This document shows positions 10,439 to 18,470 of a stretch of DNA of 56,362 bases, piece after piece. Below the pieces are notes generated by a model. That model saw nothing but the letters and a program-made list of their open reading frames with translations. It was not told where the DNA came from and did not search any database. The translations under genes were made by a program, and so were the position numbers. Every line of letters starts with the position of its first letter. Position 1 is the first letter of the stretch. This DNA is from an uncultured Rhodanobacteraceae bacterium (GTDB taxonomy: Bacteria; Pseudomonadota; Gammaproteobacteria; Xanthomonadales; SZUA-5). The DNA lies in assembly GCA_937928755.1 (NCBI GenBank), contig CALEZI010000012.1, positions 1 through 56,362 on the forward strand, read 5' to 3'.

Positions 10439-10987
10439 ATGGACATCGGGTTACGCCTGCAAGGTGTGCGCAAGGGCAAGGGCCTGAGCCAGCGCGAGCT
10501 GGCCAAGCGCGTCGGCGTCACCAACAGCACGATCTCCTTGATCGAGCAGAACAAGGTCTCGCCGTCGATCAGTTCGCTGAAGAAGGTGCTCGACGGCATT
10601 CCGATCACGCTCGCCGAATTCTTCACCGCCGACGGCGGCGATGCCGAGGACGGGCCTTTCTTCAGCGCCGACCAGTTGCCCGACCTCGGCAACAACGGCA
10701 TCCACTATTTTCTGGTCGGTCGCCACGATCGACGCCGGCGCCAGATGTGCATCCTGCGCGAGCTCATGCCAGCCGGCAGCGACACCGGGGACGAGATGCT
10801 TTCGCACGAAGGCGAGGAGGGTGGCGTCATCATCAGTGGCGAGGTGGAAGTCACCGTCGGCGACGAGGTACGTGTGCTCGGACCCGGCGACGCCTACTAT
10901 TTCGAGAGCCGGCTACCGCATCGATTCCGCAATGTCGGCGACGGCGACGCGGTGCTGGTGAGTGCCAGCACTCCTCCCACGTTCTAG
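10439..10987 (+). CDS. puuR: XRE-family regulator with C-terminal cupin (PuuR-like)
   Basis: A 182-residue protein. Residues 1-60 are an XRE helix-turn-helix (LSQRELAKRVGVTNSTISLI then the SPSISSLKKVLDGI helix). Residues about 105-180 are a single cupin (EGEEGGVIISGEVEVTVGDE, then GDAYYFESRLPHRFRN). This is the architecture of PuuR, which represses putrescine-utilisation genes and senses putrescine through the cupin. ATG 10439 is chosen because GGAG lies just before it and the homology begins there; longer in-frame starts read through the palindromic repeats. It is divergent from the spuC-like gene and upstream of the puuC-like gene. Confidence 0.82.
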   Translation: MDIGLRLQGVRKGKGLSQRELAKRVGVTNSTISLIEQNKVSPSISSLKKVLDGIPITLAEFFTADGGDAEDGPFFSADQLPDLGNNGIHYFLVGRHDRRRRQMCILRELMPAGSDTGDEMLSHEGEEGGVIISGEVEVTVGDEVRVLGPGDAYYFESRLPHRFRNVGDGDAVLVSASTPPTF

Positions 10988-11000
10988 GCCAGGGCAGAGG

Positions 11001-11100
11001 TAGGAGCGACGTGTACGTCGCGACCGCCGCCGACCTGACTTTTCAAGTGTGGTTCTTGTTCACCCACATCGATTCGTGGCGACGTACACGTCGCTCCTGC
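11001..11100. repeat. REP-like palindrome pair
   Basis: TAGGAGCGACGTGTACGTCGC at the left and its complement GCGACGTACACGTCGCTCCT at the right, about 58 bp apart. Same family as 8637-8757. It lies between the regulator and the aldehyde dehydrogenase. Confidence 0.8.
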
Positions 11101-11146
11101 AACACCCCAGAATCCTCGCGCCAGACCTTCAAGACTAACGAGCGAT

Positions 11147-12646
11147 ATGACCACACTCAGCAAGGCCCAATGGCTAGCCCGCGCCGCCGCCGCGCGCATC
11201 CCGCACCAGGCTTTCATCGATGGTCGCCATGTCGATGCCGCCTCTGGCGAGACCTTCGACTGCATCAGCCCGATCGACGGCCGGGTGCTGGCCAAGGTGG
11301 CGTCCTGCGGGCCGGAGGATGTCGAGCGCGCGGTCGCGGTCGCGCGCAGGGTATTCGAGTCCGGGCGCTGGTCGAATCAGTCGCCGGTGCAGAAAAAGCG
11401 CGTGCTGCAGCGCTTCGCGCAACTGATGCAGGAGCACCGCGAAGAGCTGGCGCTGTTGGAAACGCTGGACATGGGCAAGCCGATCGGCGATGCGCTCGCT
11501 GTCGATGTCGCCGCCAGCGTGCGCTGCATGAACTGGACCGCCGAGGCGATCGACAAGGTCTACGGCGAGGTCGCTCCCACGGGTCTGGATGAGCTGGGCC
11601 TGATCACGCGCGAGCCGCTCGGCGTGATCGGCGCGGTCGTGCCGTGGAATTTCCCGCTGCTGATGGCGGTGTGGAAGATCGCGCCGGCGCTGGCGACCGG
11701 CAATTCGGTGATCCTGAAGCCGTCGGAAAAATCGCCGCTGACCGCGCTGCGAATTGCCGAGTTGGCGCTGGAAGCCGGCTTGCCCGAGGGCGTTCTGAAC
11801 GTGCTGCCAGGTTTCGGCAAAACCGCCGGCGAGCCACTGGCGCTGCACATGGATGTCGATGGCCTGGTGTTCACCGGTTCGACCGCTGTCGGCAAACATC
11901 TGCTCGGCTGCGCCGCGCGCTCGAACATGAAACGCGCCTATGTGGAATGCGGCGGCAAAAGTCCCAACATCGTCTTCGCCGATGCGCCCAACCTGAAGCA
12001 GGCGGCGGCTGCGGCGGCGTCCGGCATCTTCTACAACCAGGGCGAAGTGTGCACCGCGGCGTCGAGATTGCTGGTCGAGCGTTGCATCGAAGACGAGTTC
12101 GTCGCGCTGGTCATCGAGGCCGGCAAGAACATGCAGCCGCGCCATCCGCTCGATCCCGGTGCGCCGATGGGTGCGATGGTCGACCAGATGCAGATGCAGC
12201 GCGTGCTCGGCTACATCGACCAGGGTCGCGGTGAGGGCGCGCGCCTGCGTTTGGGCGGCGCGCAGGCGCTCGCCGAGAGCGGCGGTTTTTACATCCAGCC
12301 GACGATCTTCGACCAGGTGCAGCCGCAGATGAGTATCGCCAGCGAGGAAATCTTCGGGCCGGTGCTGTCGGTGATCGCGTTCGACAGCGAGGACGAAGGC
12401 CTGAAGATCGCCAACGACAGCCAATACGGGCTGGCCGCCGGTGTGTGGACGCGCGACATCACGCGCGCGCACCGCATGGCGCGCAAGCTGCGCGCCGGTA
12501 GCGTCTGGGTCAACTACTGGGACGGCGGCGACATGACCGCGCCGTTCGGCGGCTACAAACAGTCCGGCAATGGCCGCGACAAGTCGCTGCACGCCTTCGA
12601 GAAATACACCGAGGTGAAGGCGACCTGGATCAATCTGGCGGAGTGA
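11147..12646 (+). CDS. puuC: Aldehyde dehydrogenase, gamma-glutamyl-gamma-aminobutyraldehyde type
   Basis: A 499-residue NAD(P)-dependent aldehyde dehydrogenase. Motifs in order are VVPWNFPLLMAVWKIAPALA (cofactor site), FTGSTAVGKHL, YVECGGKSPNIVFADA (general-base Glu), FYNQGEVCTAASRLLVE (catalytic Cys) and EEIFGPVLSVIAFDSEDE. Best matched to the PuuC/AldB group that oxidises (gamma-glutamyl-)aminobutyraldehyde to GABA derivatives. The neighbouring PuuR-, SpuC- and PuuB-like genes support that substrate. ATG 11147 has a weak purine-rich site (ACGAGCGAT). Other short-chain aminoaldehydes remain possible. Confidence 0.85.
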   Translation: MTTLSKAQWLARAAAARIPHQAFIDGRHVDAASGETFDCISPIDGRVLAKVASCGPEDVERAVAVARRVFESGRWSNQSPVQKKRVLQRFAQLMQEHREELALLETLDMGKPIGDALAVDVAASVRCMNWTAEAIDKVYGEVAPTGLDELGLITREPLGVIGAVVPWNFPLLMAVWKIAPALATGNSVILKPSEKSPLTALRIAELALEAGLPEGVLNVLPGFGKTAGEPLALHMDVDGLVFTGSTAVGKHLLGCAARSNMKRAYVECGGKSPNIVFADAPNLKQAAAAAASGIFYNQGEVCTAASRLLVERCIEDEFVALVIEAGKNMQPRHPLDPGAPMGAMVDQMQMQRVLGYIDQGRGEGARLRLGGAQALAESGGFYIQPTIFDQVQPQMSIASEEIFGPVLSVIAFDSEDEGLKIANDSQYGLAAGVWTRDITRAHRMARKLRAGSVWVNYWDGGDMTAPFGGYKQSGNGRDKSLHAFEKYTEVKATWINLAE

Positions 12647-12710
12647 AGTTTCCTGTGGGAGTCCCGGTCGCCCCTGTCGGTGCGCTTATTCGCGCAAAGA
12701 ACACACGGAA

Positions 12711-12786
12711 GTAGGTCACGTTGCCTGCGCAGCAGGCTACGTGACGCTGTCCATTGTCACGTAGCCCGCTGCGCAGGCAACGTGAT
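12711..12786. repeat. GTAGGTCACGTTGC palindrome pair
   Basis: Two facing hairpin units, GTAGGTCACGTTGCCTGC and GTAGCCCGCTGCGCAGGC, of the same family as 10279-10415. Confidence 0.75.
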
Positions 12787-12829
12787 GTACAAATAAATGC
12801 TCTACAATCAAACGTTTAGAGGATGTTCT

Positions 12830-12893
12830 GTGGGGGCGACCTTGTGTCGCGAGCTCTGGTGGCAGGAGCTCGCGACACAAGGTCGCTCCCACA
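12830..12893. repeat. Long perfect-arm palindrome
   Basis: GTGGGGGCGACCTTGTGTCG pairs with CGACACAAGGTCGCTCCCAC around a GAGCTCTGGTGGCAGGAGCTC centre. Hairpin of a third REP-like family. The interval 12647-12909 otherwise holds no gene. Confidence 0.75.
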
Positions 12894-12909
12894 GTGGCAC
12901 AGCTGCCCC

Positions 12910-13293
12910 TCACGCCAACGCGCGCCTCTGCTCCACCCAGCCATTGAAACCGCCCGCCAACGACAGCGGTTCGACGAATCCCAGGCGCTTGAGCGCTTCG
13001 GCGGCCAGCGCGCTGCGGCCGCCGCTGCGGCAATAGACCACGACGGGCAAGTCGCGGTGCCCGAGTGCGGGGTCCTTGACGCCGTTCACCGCCGGGTGGC
13101 CGTCGATCTCGAACTCGAGCACGCCGCGCGGAATGTTCACGGCGCCAGGCACATGTCCTGCCGCGAATTCGGCCGGCTCGCGCACGTCGACGACCGGAAT
13201 GCCGGCACCCTGCAGTTGCAACAGGCGGTCGCCATCGATCTCCTTGATGGTGGCTTTTGCAGCGCTTACGAGATCCTGGACATTCAGTCGCAT
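12910..13293 (-). CDS. Single-domain rhodanese (sulfurtransferase)
   Basis: A 127-residue rhodanese-fold protein. The CH2A-like segment VVDVREPAEFAAGHVPGAVN precedes the active-site loop VVYCRSGGRS, with catalytic Cys88. Such proteins transfer sulfane sulfur to cyanide, sulfite or glutathione; next to a persulfide dioxygenase they usually act on glutathione persulfide. ATG 13293 has a GGAG upstream, whereas the in-frame start at 13323 lacks family similarity. It is divergent from the TauE-like exporter and shares an AT-rich control region with it. Confidence 0.85.
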   Translation of the reverse strand: MRLNVQDLVSAAKATIKEIDGDRLLQLQGAGIPVVDVREPAEFAAGHVPGAVNIPRGVLEFEIDGHPAVNGVKDPALGHRDLPVVVYCRSGGRSALAAEALKRLGFVEPLSLAGGFNGWVEQRRALA

Positions 13294-13332
13294 GGGGCAC
13301 TCCGGTGATGAACAGCGTGCCAATGACTATAC

Positions 13333-13359
13333 TTTAGATGCACCTACTTTAGAACTAAA
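13333..13359. promoter_or_regulatory. Candidate operator in the rhodanese/tauE divergent region
   Basis: TTTAG occurs at 13333-13337 and 13348-13352; the second is followed two bases later by CTAAA (13355-13359), forming the dyad TTTAG-AA-CTAAA. The surrounding 13320-13375 stretch is much more AT-rich than the region. Such AT-rich dyads are used by sulfide-responsive repressors of the ArsR family (BigR/SqrR), but no such gene is in the window. Confidence 0.35.
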
Positions 13360-13469
13360 TCATGTAATATTCTCCACCGAAGCGCGCATGCTCCGCGAGC
13401 GCAGCATTGGATCCGCCTGTTCCGCCGTCCGTTCGAAGAAGTGAATCAATCGATGCAATCGAGGCCGTC

Positions 13470-14228
13470 ATGCTTCTCGCGCTGATCGGCGCCGTCATCA
13501 TCGGCTTGTCGCTCGGCCTGCTGGGTTCGGGCGGCTCGATCCTGACCGTACCGATTCTGGTTTACGTGCTCGGCCAGCCGGAAAAGATCGCCATCGCCGG
13601 ATCGCTGATCATTGTCGGCGCCATCGCGCTCGCCGGCGCCATTCCGTGGGCGTTGCGACAGCAGGTGGAATGGCGCAGCGTGCTGCTGTTCGGCCTTCCC
13701 GGCATGCTCGGCACGTGGCTGGGCGCGACGCTGGCGGCGTATTTGCCGGGCGCGCTGCAACTGGCGATCTTCGCGGTCGTGATGCTGTTGGCCGCCACGC
13801 GCATGTTGCGTCCGGCACCCGGCGTGCAGATGGCGCCGGCACCGCGCAGGCGGCTTGTGATGCAGGGGCTCGGGGTGGGCGTGTTGACCGGTATCGTCGG
13901 TATCGGCGGTGGTTTCCTCATCCTGCCAGCGCTGGTGCTGCTTGGTGGTCTGTCTATGCATCGCGCAATCGGCACCAGCCTGTCGATCATCAGCATCAAC
14001 GCCTTCAGCGGCTTCGCCAAGCACTATCTGGTGCTCGCCGCGGCCGGATTGGCGCTGGACTGGCGCCTGATCGGTATCTTCGCTGCGGTGGGCGCGGGCG
14101 GCAGCCTGGCTGGCCAGCAGATCGCGCATCGGTTGCCGCAACAGTCGCTGCGCCGCGCGTTCGCCTGGTTGCTGCTGCTGATGAGCGTCTACATGCTGTG
14201 GCGCAGCGTGCCGCCGCTGTTGGCGTAG
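13470..14228 (+). CDS. TauE/SafE-type membrane exporter (sulfite exporter-like)
   Basis: A 252-residue polytopic membrane protein with about eight hydrophobic helices. It contains the duplicated family signature GLLGSGGSILTVPILVY near the N terminus and GIVGIGGGFLILPALVLLGG in the middle. The family exports sulfite, sulfoacetate and related anions. The gene sits between a rhodanese and a persulfide dioxygenase, whose product is sulfite, so sulfite export is a reasonable role. ATG 13470 is chosen because GAGG lies five bases upstream and the first helix begins immediately; the frame is open further upstream. Confidence 0.82.
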   Translation: MLLALIGAVIIGLSLGLLGSGGSILTVPILVYVLGQPEKIAIAGSLIIVGAIALAGAIPWALRQQVEWRSVLLFGLPGMLGTWLGATLAAYLPGALQLAIFAVVMLLAATRMLRPAPGVQMAPAPRRRLVMQGLGVGVLTGIVGIGGGFLILPALVLLGGLSMHRAIGTSLSIISINAFSGFAKHYLVLAAAGLALDWRLIGIFAAVGAGGSLAGQQIAHRLPQQSLRRAFAWLLLLMSVYMLWRSVPPLLA

Positions 14229-14270
14229 TTTTTGGGCTTTTCATGAACAAATGCCGCGAAATGTTGATGC

Positions 14271-14445
14271 GTCATTGCGAGCGCAGCGAAGCAATCCAGC
14301 GCCGTTGTTTTGCCAAGGCAGAGGCGACGGCAAGGCAGCTGGATTGCTTCGTCGCTACGGTCCGGTGCGTCGGCATAGCCGCCGCCCGTTCGAACTGGTG
14401 CGCCGCATGCGGCGCAAGCAACCAGTTCTCACCCTCGCAATGACG
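14271..14445. repeat. Palindromic repeat of the CGTCATTGCGAGCGCAGCGAAGCAATCC type
   Basis: CGTCATTGCGAGCG followed by AGCGAAGCAATCC at the left, and GGATTGCTTCGTCGC with CTCGCAATGACG at the right, forming a long imperfect hairpin. This motif is widespread in bacterial intergenic DNA. It fills the gap between tauE and the dioxygenase. Confidence 0.75.
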
Positions 14446-14492
14446 GGGTTTATGGAATGTATGGAACATCTAACCGAATCAGGCCGCTCACA

Positions 14493-15356
14493 ATGAATCC
14501 CGTAGTGACACCGTTCTTCCACCCGCAAAGCAACACCTGGACCTATGTCGTGTCCGATCCGCAGACGCGTGCAGCGGCAGTGATCGATCCGTGCCTGGAT
14601 TTCGATGCCAGGTCGGGCCGCACCGGCGTGGACTCAGCGACACAACTGGCCGAGTTTCTGGACACTCAGGGGCTCGAACTGCAGTGGATCCTCGAAACCC
14701 ACGCCCACGCCGACCACCTGAGCGCCGGACGCTGGCTGAAGGCGCAGCGTCCGCGCGCGCAACTGGCGATCGGGCAGGGCATCCGTGAGGTGCAACGGAC
14801 GTTCAAGCCGGTATTCAATCTCGACGATCGATTCGCCACCGACGGCAGCCAGTTCGATCATCTGTTCACCGATGGCGAGCAGTTCCAGATCGGCGCATTG
14901 GTGGCGCAAGTCATCGCCACCCCGGGCCACACCAACGACAGCGTCAGTTATCGCATCGGCGATGCGCTGTTTGTCGGCGACACGCTGTTCATGCCCGATG
15001 GCGGCAGCGCGCGCTGCGATTTTCCCGGCGGCAGCGCGGCACGCCTCTACCAGTCGATCCAGCGCCTGTACCAGTTGCCCGACAACACCCGCGTATTCGT
15101 TTGCCACGACTACGGTCCGAACGGTCGCGAGTTCCGCTGCGAGACCAGCATCGGCGCGCAGAAGATCGGCAACATCCATCTGCGCAGCGCCATCGACGAG
15201 GCCGAGTTCGTGCGCATCCGTGAGTCACGCGATGCCACACTGGACATGCCTACGCTGATCTTGCCCTCGATCCAGATCAACATTCGTGCCGGCGAGTTGC
15301 CCGAGCCCGAGGGCAACGGCGTGCGTTATCTGAAGTTGCCGCTGGATCAGTTCTGA
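14493..15356 (+). CDS. Persulfide dioxygenase-like metallo-beta-lactamase protein
   Basis: A 287-residue MBL-fold enzyme. The metal motif THAHADHLSAG (His70, His72, Asp74, His75) is followed by ATPGHTNDSVSY, VGDTLFMPDGGSARCDFPGG and VFVCHDYGPNGREFRCETSI. The last three are typical of ETHE1/PDO-like mononuclear-iron enzymes rather than glyoxalase II. These oxidise glutathione persulfide to sulfite and glutathione in the cytoplasm. ATG 14493 is chosen because family similarity (MNPVVTPFFHPQSNTWTYVV) starts there. Flanking rhodaneses and the TauE-like exporter form a coherent sulfide-detoxification group. Confidence 0.85.
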   Translation: MNPVVTPFFHPQSNTWTYVVSDPQTRAAAVIDPCLDFDARSGRTGVDSATQLAEFLDTQGLELQWILETHAHADHLSAGRWLKAQRPRAQLAIGQGIREVQRTFKPVFNLDDRFATDGSQFDHLFTDGEQFQIGALVAQVIATPGHTNDSVSYRIGDALFVGDTLFMPDGGSARCDFPGGSAARLYQSIQRLYQLPDNTRVFVCHDYGPNGREFRCETSIGAQKIGNIHLRSAIDEAEFVRIRESRDATLDMPTLILPSIQINIRAGELPEPEGNGVRYLKLPLDQF

Positions 15357-15390
15357 GAGTTGTGTTCCGGCGCTGTGCGCCACCTGTGGG

Positions 15391-15460
15391 GTGGGTCCAG
15401 ACTTGTCTGGACGCGGTTCACTGGTTCGGGCGAATGGCGTCCAGACAAGTCTGGACCCCC
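15391..15460. repeat. GGGTCCAGACTTGTCTGGAC palindrome pair
   Basis: Each unit is itself a dyad (CCAGAC-TT-GTCTGG) and the pair (15394-15413 and about 15438-15458) faces inward. It lies between convergent genes and could act as a bidirectional transcription stop. Confidence 0.7.
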
Positions 15461-15486
15461 AAGAGCTCGCTCACACAGGTCACTGC

Positions 15487-15852
15487 TCACCCCCCGCCCG
15501 GCGTCAACGGCAATCCCTGATTGGCCCAGGCGATCACGCCGCCGGCGAGATTGTGCCCGCGTTCGCCGAGCGCCGAGCGCAGCGCCGAGCAGGCCTGGCC
15601 GCTGCGATTGCCGCTGCGACAGACCAGCACGATATGCGGCGCATCGAGGTCGATCGCTGCGGCCTTGAGCGCTTCCGTGCCACGCTGCTGGATCGCTCCG
15701 AGTGGCACGTTGATCGATCCCTTGATCGCGCCCGCTGCAAACTCGTTGGGCTCCCGCACATCGACCGCCGGCGCCCCTTGCGCGATCAGCGACTGCGCTT
15801 GCGTCGGGCTGACATCGGTGTTCACCGATGGCGATCGAAACAGACCAAACAT
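15487..15852 (-). CDS. Single-domain rhodanese
   Basis: A 121-residue rhodanese with AVDVREPNEFAAGAIKGSIN and active-site loop VLVCRSGNRSGQAC (catalytic Cys78). ATG 15852 begins MFGLFRSPSV; the longer in-frame start has no family similarity. It is convergent with the dioxygenase and immediately downstream of the transporter remnant on the same strand. It is distinct in sequence from the rhodanese at 12910 (its loop is CRSGNRS versus CRSGGRS), so it is not a recent duplicate. Confidence 0.83.
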   Translation of the reverse strand: MFGLFRSPSVNTDVSPTQAQSLIAQGAPAVDVREPNEFAAGAIKGSINVPLGAIQQRGTEALKAAAIDLDAPHIVLVCRSGNRSGQACSALRSALGERGHNLAGGVIAWANQGLPLTPGGG

Positions 15853-15911
15853 GGAAGGTCTCCAGTACTCGGGCAGGTATGAAGTGGCGCGATTGTAGCT
15901 CCGCCGATCAT

Positions 15912-17647
15912 TCAGGCCATCGGAACCCACCATCCGATCATTGCCAGCGCAATCACGCCCACCACGATTTTCAGTGGCAGACCGACGCGGATGAAGTCGA
16001 CAAAGCGGTAGCCGCCCAGTTGATACACCAGGGTATTGGTGTGGCAAAACTGGCACTGGCGCCGAACAAAACCGCCAGCGCGAAAGGCAGCAGGGCGAGC
16101 CCCTGGGACTCGGCGAGTGCCAGCGCCAGGGGCATCAGCAGGACCACCACGCCGTTGTTGGTGATCAGTTCGGACAGCAGACTGGCGATCACATAGACCA
16201 CGATCAACAGGGCCCATGGTCCCAGTTCGGCCGCTTTGCCGACAAGTGGCGCAACCAGCGCCGAGGATGCGCCGCTGGCTTCCAGTGCCGCGCCGATGCC
16301 AAGCATGCCGAGCAGCACGCCGAGCGTGCGCAGCAGCAAAGGCGGTGGCTGGTAGCCGCCGCGCAGGACGCCGCCGATGGTCAGTGCAATCGCCGCCGTG
16401 AGTGCCGCGGTCTCCAGTTCCAGCCAACCCAGCGCCGGCGCCAGGATCACGAACGCCAGTGCGCAGAGCGCCAGCGGCGCCTTGTCGCGCGCTTGCTGGC
16501 TGCGTTCGATCTGCAGCGGGCCGAGCACCGCGGTACTGGCCAGAAAGCGCTCGACCTCCGGGCGCGGTCCGCGAATCAGCAGCCGGTCGCCGGTGCCGAT
16601 GCGGTGCGCCGGGTAATCGCGCAGCGTGCCGAGCAAGGCCGCGACGCCGAGCAGTTCGACGCCGTAGATCGATTCCAGCCGCAACTGGTCGACGCGCAAT
16701 CCGCACAGGCGCGAATAGGACGGAACCCACACATCCAGCACGATCGGCGGCGGATTCGCCGACGATTCCGGTGTGCGGTGCAACAGCAACTGCTCGGCCT
16801 TGGCGCGCACCAGGAGGCGGTCGCCGATCTGCGGGCGAAAACTGGACAAACCCGGCCCGGCGTCGCGCGCGCTGGATTCCGGCTGCGATGGAAAGAACTC
16901 GCGGACATCGAGTCCCGGATCGAGCAGCAGAGTCTGCGCGAGTGGCCTGCCGACCAGATCGTCGTCGGCGCTCACGACCATCTCGAAGTCATAGGCCTGC
17001 TGCGGGTTGTAGCGCAACGCGGCACTGATCGATCCCGCCGGCAGCCAGCGGGCCATGAGCCACACGGTCAGCGCACCCGCGGCCGCGACCGGCAGCGCGA
17101 TCGGAACCAGCGTGTTCAGGTCGAAGGGGCTGCTGCCATGGTCTTCGAGCAGATTGCTGGCAACCACATTCACCGACGACCCGATGATGGTGACGCTGCC
17201 GCCGAGCGTCGCCAACTGCGCGATCGGCAGCAACACGCGCGTTCCGGCGGTGCGCGTGCGCTGGGCGAGCAGCAGCGCCGCCGGGCAGGCGAGCACTACC
17301 ACGGGGGTGTTCGGCACCACCATCGATCCCACCAGCACCAGCGCGAAGAACAACGCCCAGGCGCTGGTCGGTCGGGTCCCCGCCAGCCGCAGCAGTCGCC
17401 GTACGGCGTCATCGACGACGCCCGTGTGCTCCAGGGCCGAGGCAATCAGGAACATGCACATCACGGTCACCAGGCCGGTACTGCCGACGATACCCAGCGC
17501 CAGCTCGCGGTCGATGACGCCGCTGATCAGCAACACGGCGAAGCCGCCCAGGGCCACGCGATGGGCCGGGAAGCGATCGCTGGCCAGTGCCAGCACAACG
17601 ACGATCGTTGTCGTCAGCGCGATCCAGGCGTCTGCAGTCATGTGCAC
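15912..17647 (-). pseudogene. SLC13/DASS-type transporter with RCK_C domains, frameshifted near the C terminus
   Basis: Starting at ATG 17647, about 530 residues show paired hydrophobic halves with two TrkA-C-like soluble segments between them (residues about 200-370), as in bacterial SLC13/CitMHS-like sulfate transporters. Near the end the frame reads ASFATPIPWCINW and then shadow sequence to a stop at 15971. Another frame supplies TNTLVYQLGGYRFVDFIRVG and then a final helix ending at 15912. The family normally has ATPIGYQTNTLVY here, so the GYQT segment appears lost by a deletion of about 16 bases between short ACC repeats (position about 16035-16046). Transport is probably lost unless this is an assembly error. 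Location in a sulfur cluster suggests sulfate as substrate. Confidence 0.7.
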
Positions 17648-17750
17648 CGTATGCTTCGCAGGGTGGGAGGCCGGAGTTCCTTCAGCATAAGTACATAACC
17701 AATCGTTGATTGCCGCTTAACTCGAGATTTCCTATAAAGGCACTAGGATT
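17648..17750. promoter_or_regulatory. Divergent AT-rich promoter region, transporter / Rrf2 gene
   Basis: A 103-base region, much more AT-rich than its surroundings (ATAAGTACATAACCAATCG and TTCCTATAAAGGCAC), between divergent starts. It probably contains both promoters and perhaps an autoregulatory Rrf2 site; no clear dyad was resolved. Confidence 0.4.
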
Positions 17751-18191
17751 ATGTTATCGATGAAAGCCAAGTACGCCCTGCGCGCCCTGTGCGCACTGGC
17801 TCTGCGCCCCGAGGCGTTGCAGCCGGCGCGCGCGCTGGCCGCCGAGGCTCGCATACCGGAGAAGTTCCTTGAAAGCATTCTGGTCGATCTTCGCAATGCC
17901 GGTTTCGTACAGAGCCGTCGTGGTCTGCTCGGCGGACACATGCTGGCGCGACCGGCAGCCGGGATCATGCTCGGCGACATCATCCGCGTCATCGACGGCC
18001 CGATAGCGCCGCTGCGATGCGCCAGCCTGAGCGCCTACAAGCCGTGCGACGACTGCGAGGATCCGGAGCGCTGTGCGCTGCGCGATCTGATGGCGGACGT
18101 GCGCGTGGCGATGTGCGAAGTGCTCGATCGGCGCAGCCTGCTGCAACTGGCGGAGCACAGCCGAAGCGGTCGCGAGTCGTTGATCGAATAG
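17751..18191 (+). CDS. Rrf2-family transcriptional regulator
   Basis: A 146-residue protein opening MLSMKAKYALRALCALAL, the standard Rrf2 winged-helix start. A recognition helix (IPEKFLESILVDLRNAGFV) and wing (SRRGLLGGHMLARPA) follow. Four cysteines (C90, C99, C102, C108; spacing C-x8-C-x2-C-x5-C) could bind an Fe-S cluster or sense thiols. Rrf2 members include IscR (Fe-S), NsrR (NO) and CymR (cysteine/sulfur). Directly followed by YezD-like, porin and sulfate-importer genes, it is most simply read as their sulfur-responsive regulator. Confidence 0.85.
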   Translation: MLSMKAKYALRALCALALRPEALQPARALAAEARIPEKFLESILVDLRNAGFVQSRRGLLGGHMLARPAAGIMLGDIIRVIDGPIAPLRCASLSAYKPCDDCEDPERCALRDLMADVRVAMCEVLDRRSLLQLAEHSRSGRESLIE

Positions 18192-18212
18192 TTGCTTTCA
18201 GAGGAGGTTCCG

Positions 18213-18398
18213 ATGGCACGCGTCGAGGCACTGAGACCGCTTCCCCTGCCACAGACGCACGATCAACTGCGTTCGGAAGAGCGCGCGGTGATCGCCGCCT
18301 TGCGCGAACTGCGCTTCGGCACGGTCGAGATCACGGTGCATCACTCGCGCATCGTGCAACTGACGCGCAGCGAAAAGACCCGCTTCGAATCCGAGTAA
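18213..18398 (+). CDS. Small YezD-like (DUF2292) protein
   Basis: A 61-residue protein with the domain core EERAVIAALRELRFGTVEIT followed by VHHSRIVQLTRSEKTRF. DUF2292/YezD proteins are small, of unknown biochemistry, and repeatedly occur beside sulfate- or sulfonate-assimilation genes, as here. A strong site GAGGAGG lies eight bases before ATG 18213. It begins 21 bases after the Rrf2 stop, so the two are probably cotranscribed. Confidence 0.75.
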   Translation: MARVEALRPLPLPQTHDQLRSEERAVIAALRELRFGTVEITVHHSRIVQLTRSEKTRFESE

Positions 18399-18470
18399 AC
18401 ACCCACTCATATCGAGCGACCGACCAGACCACTGGAGGCGCCGTCACCTTTCCTTGTGATGGAGCAAACC

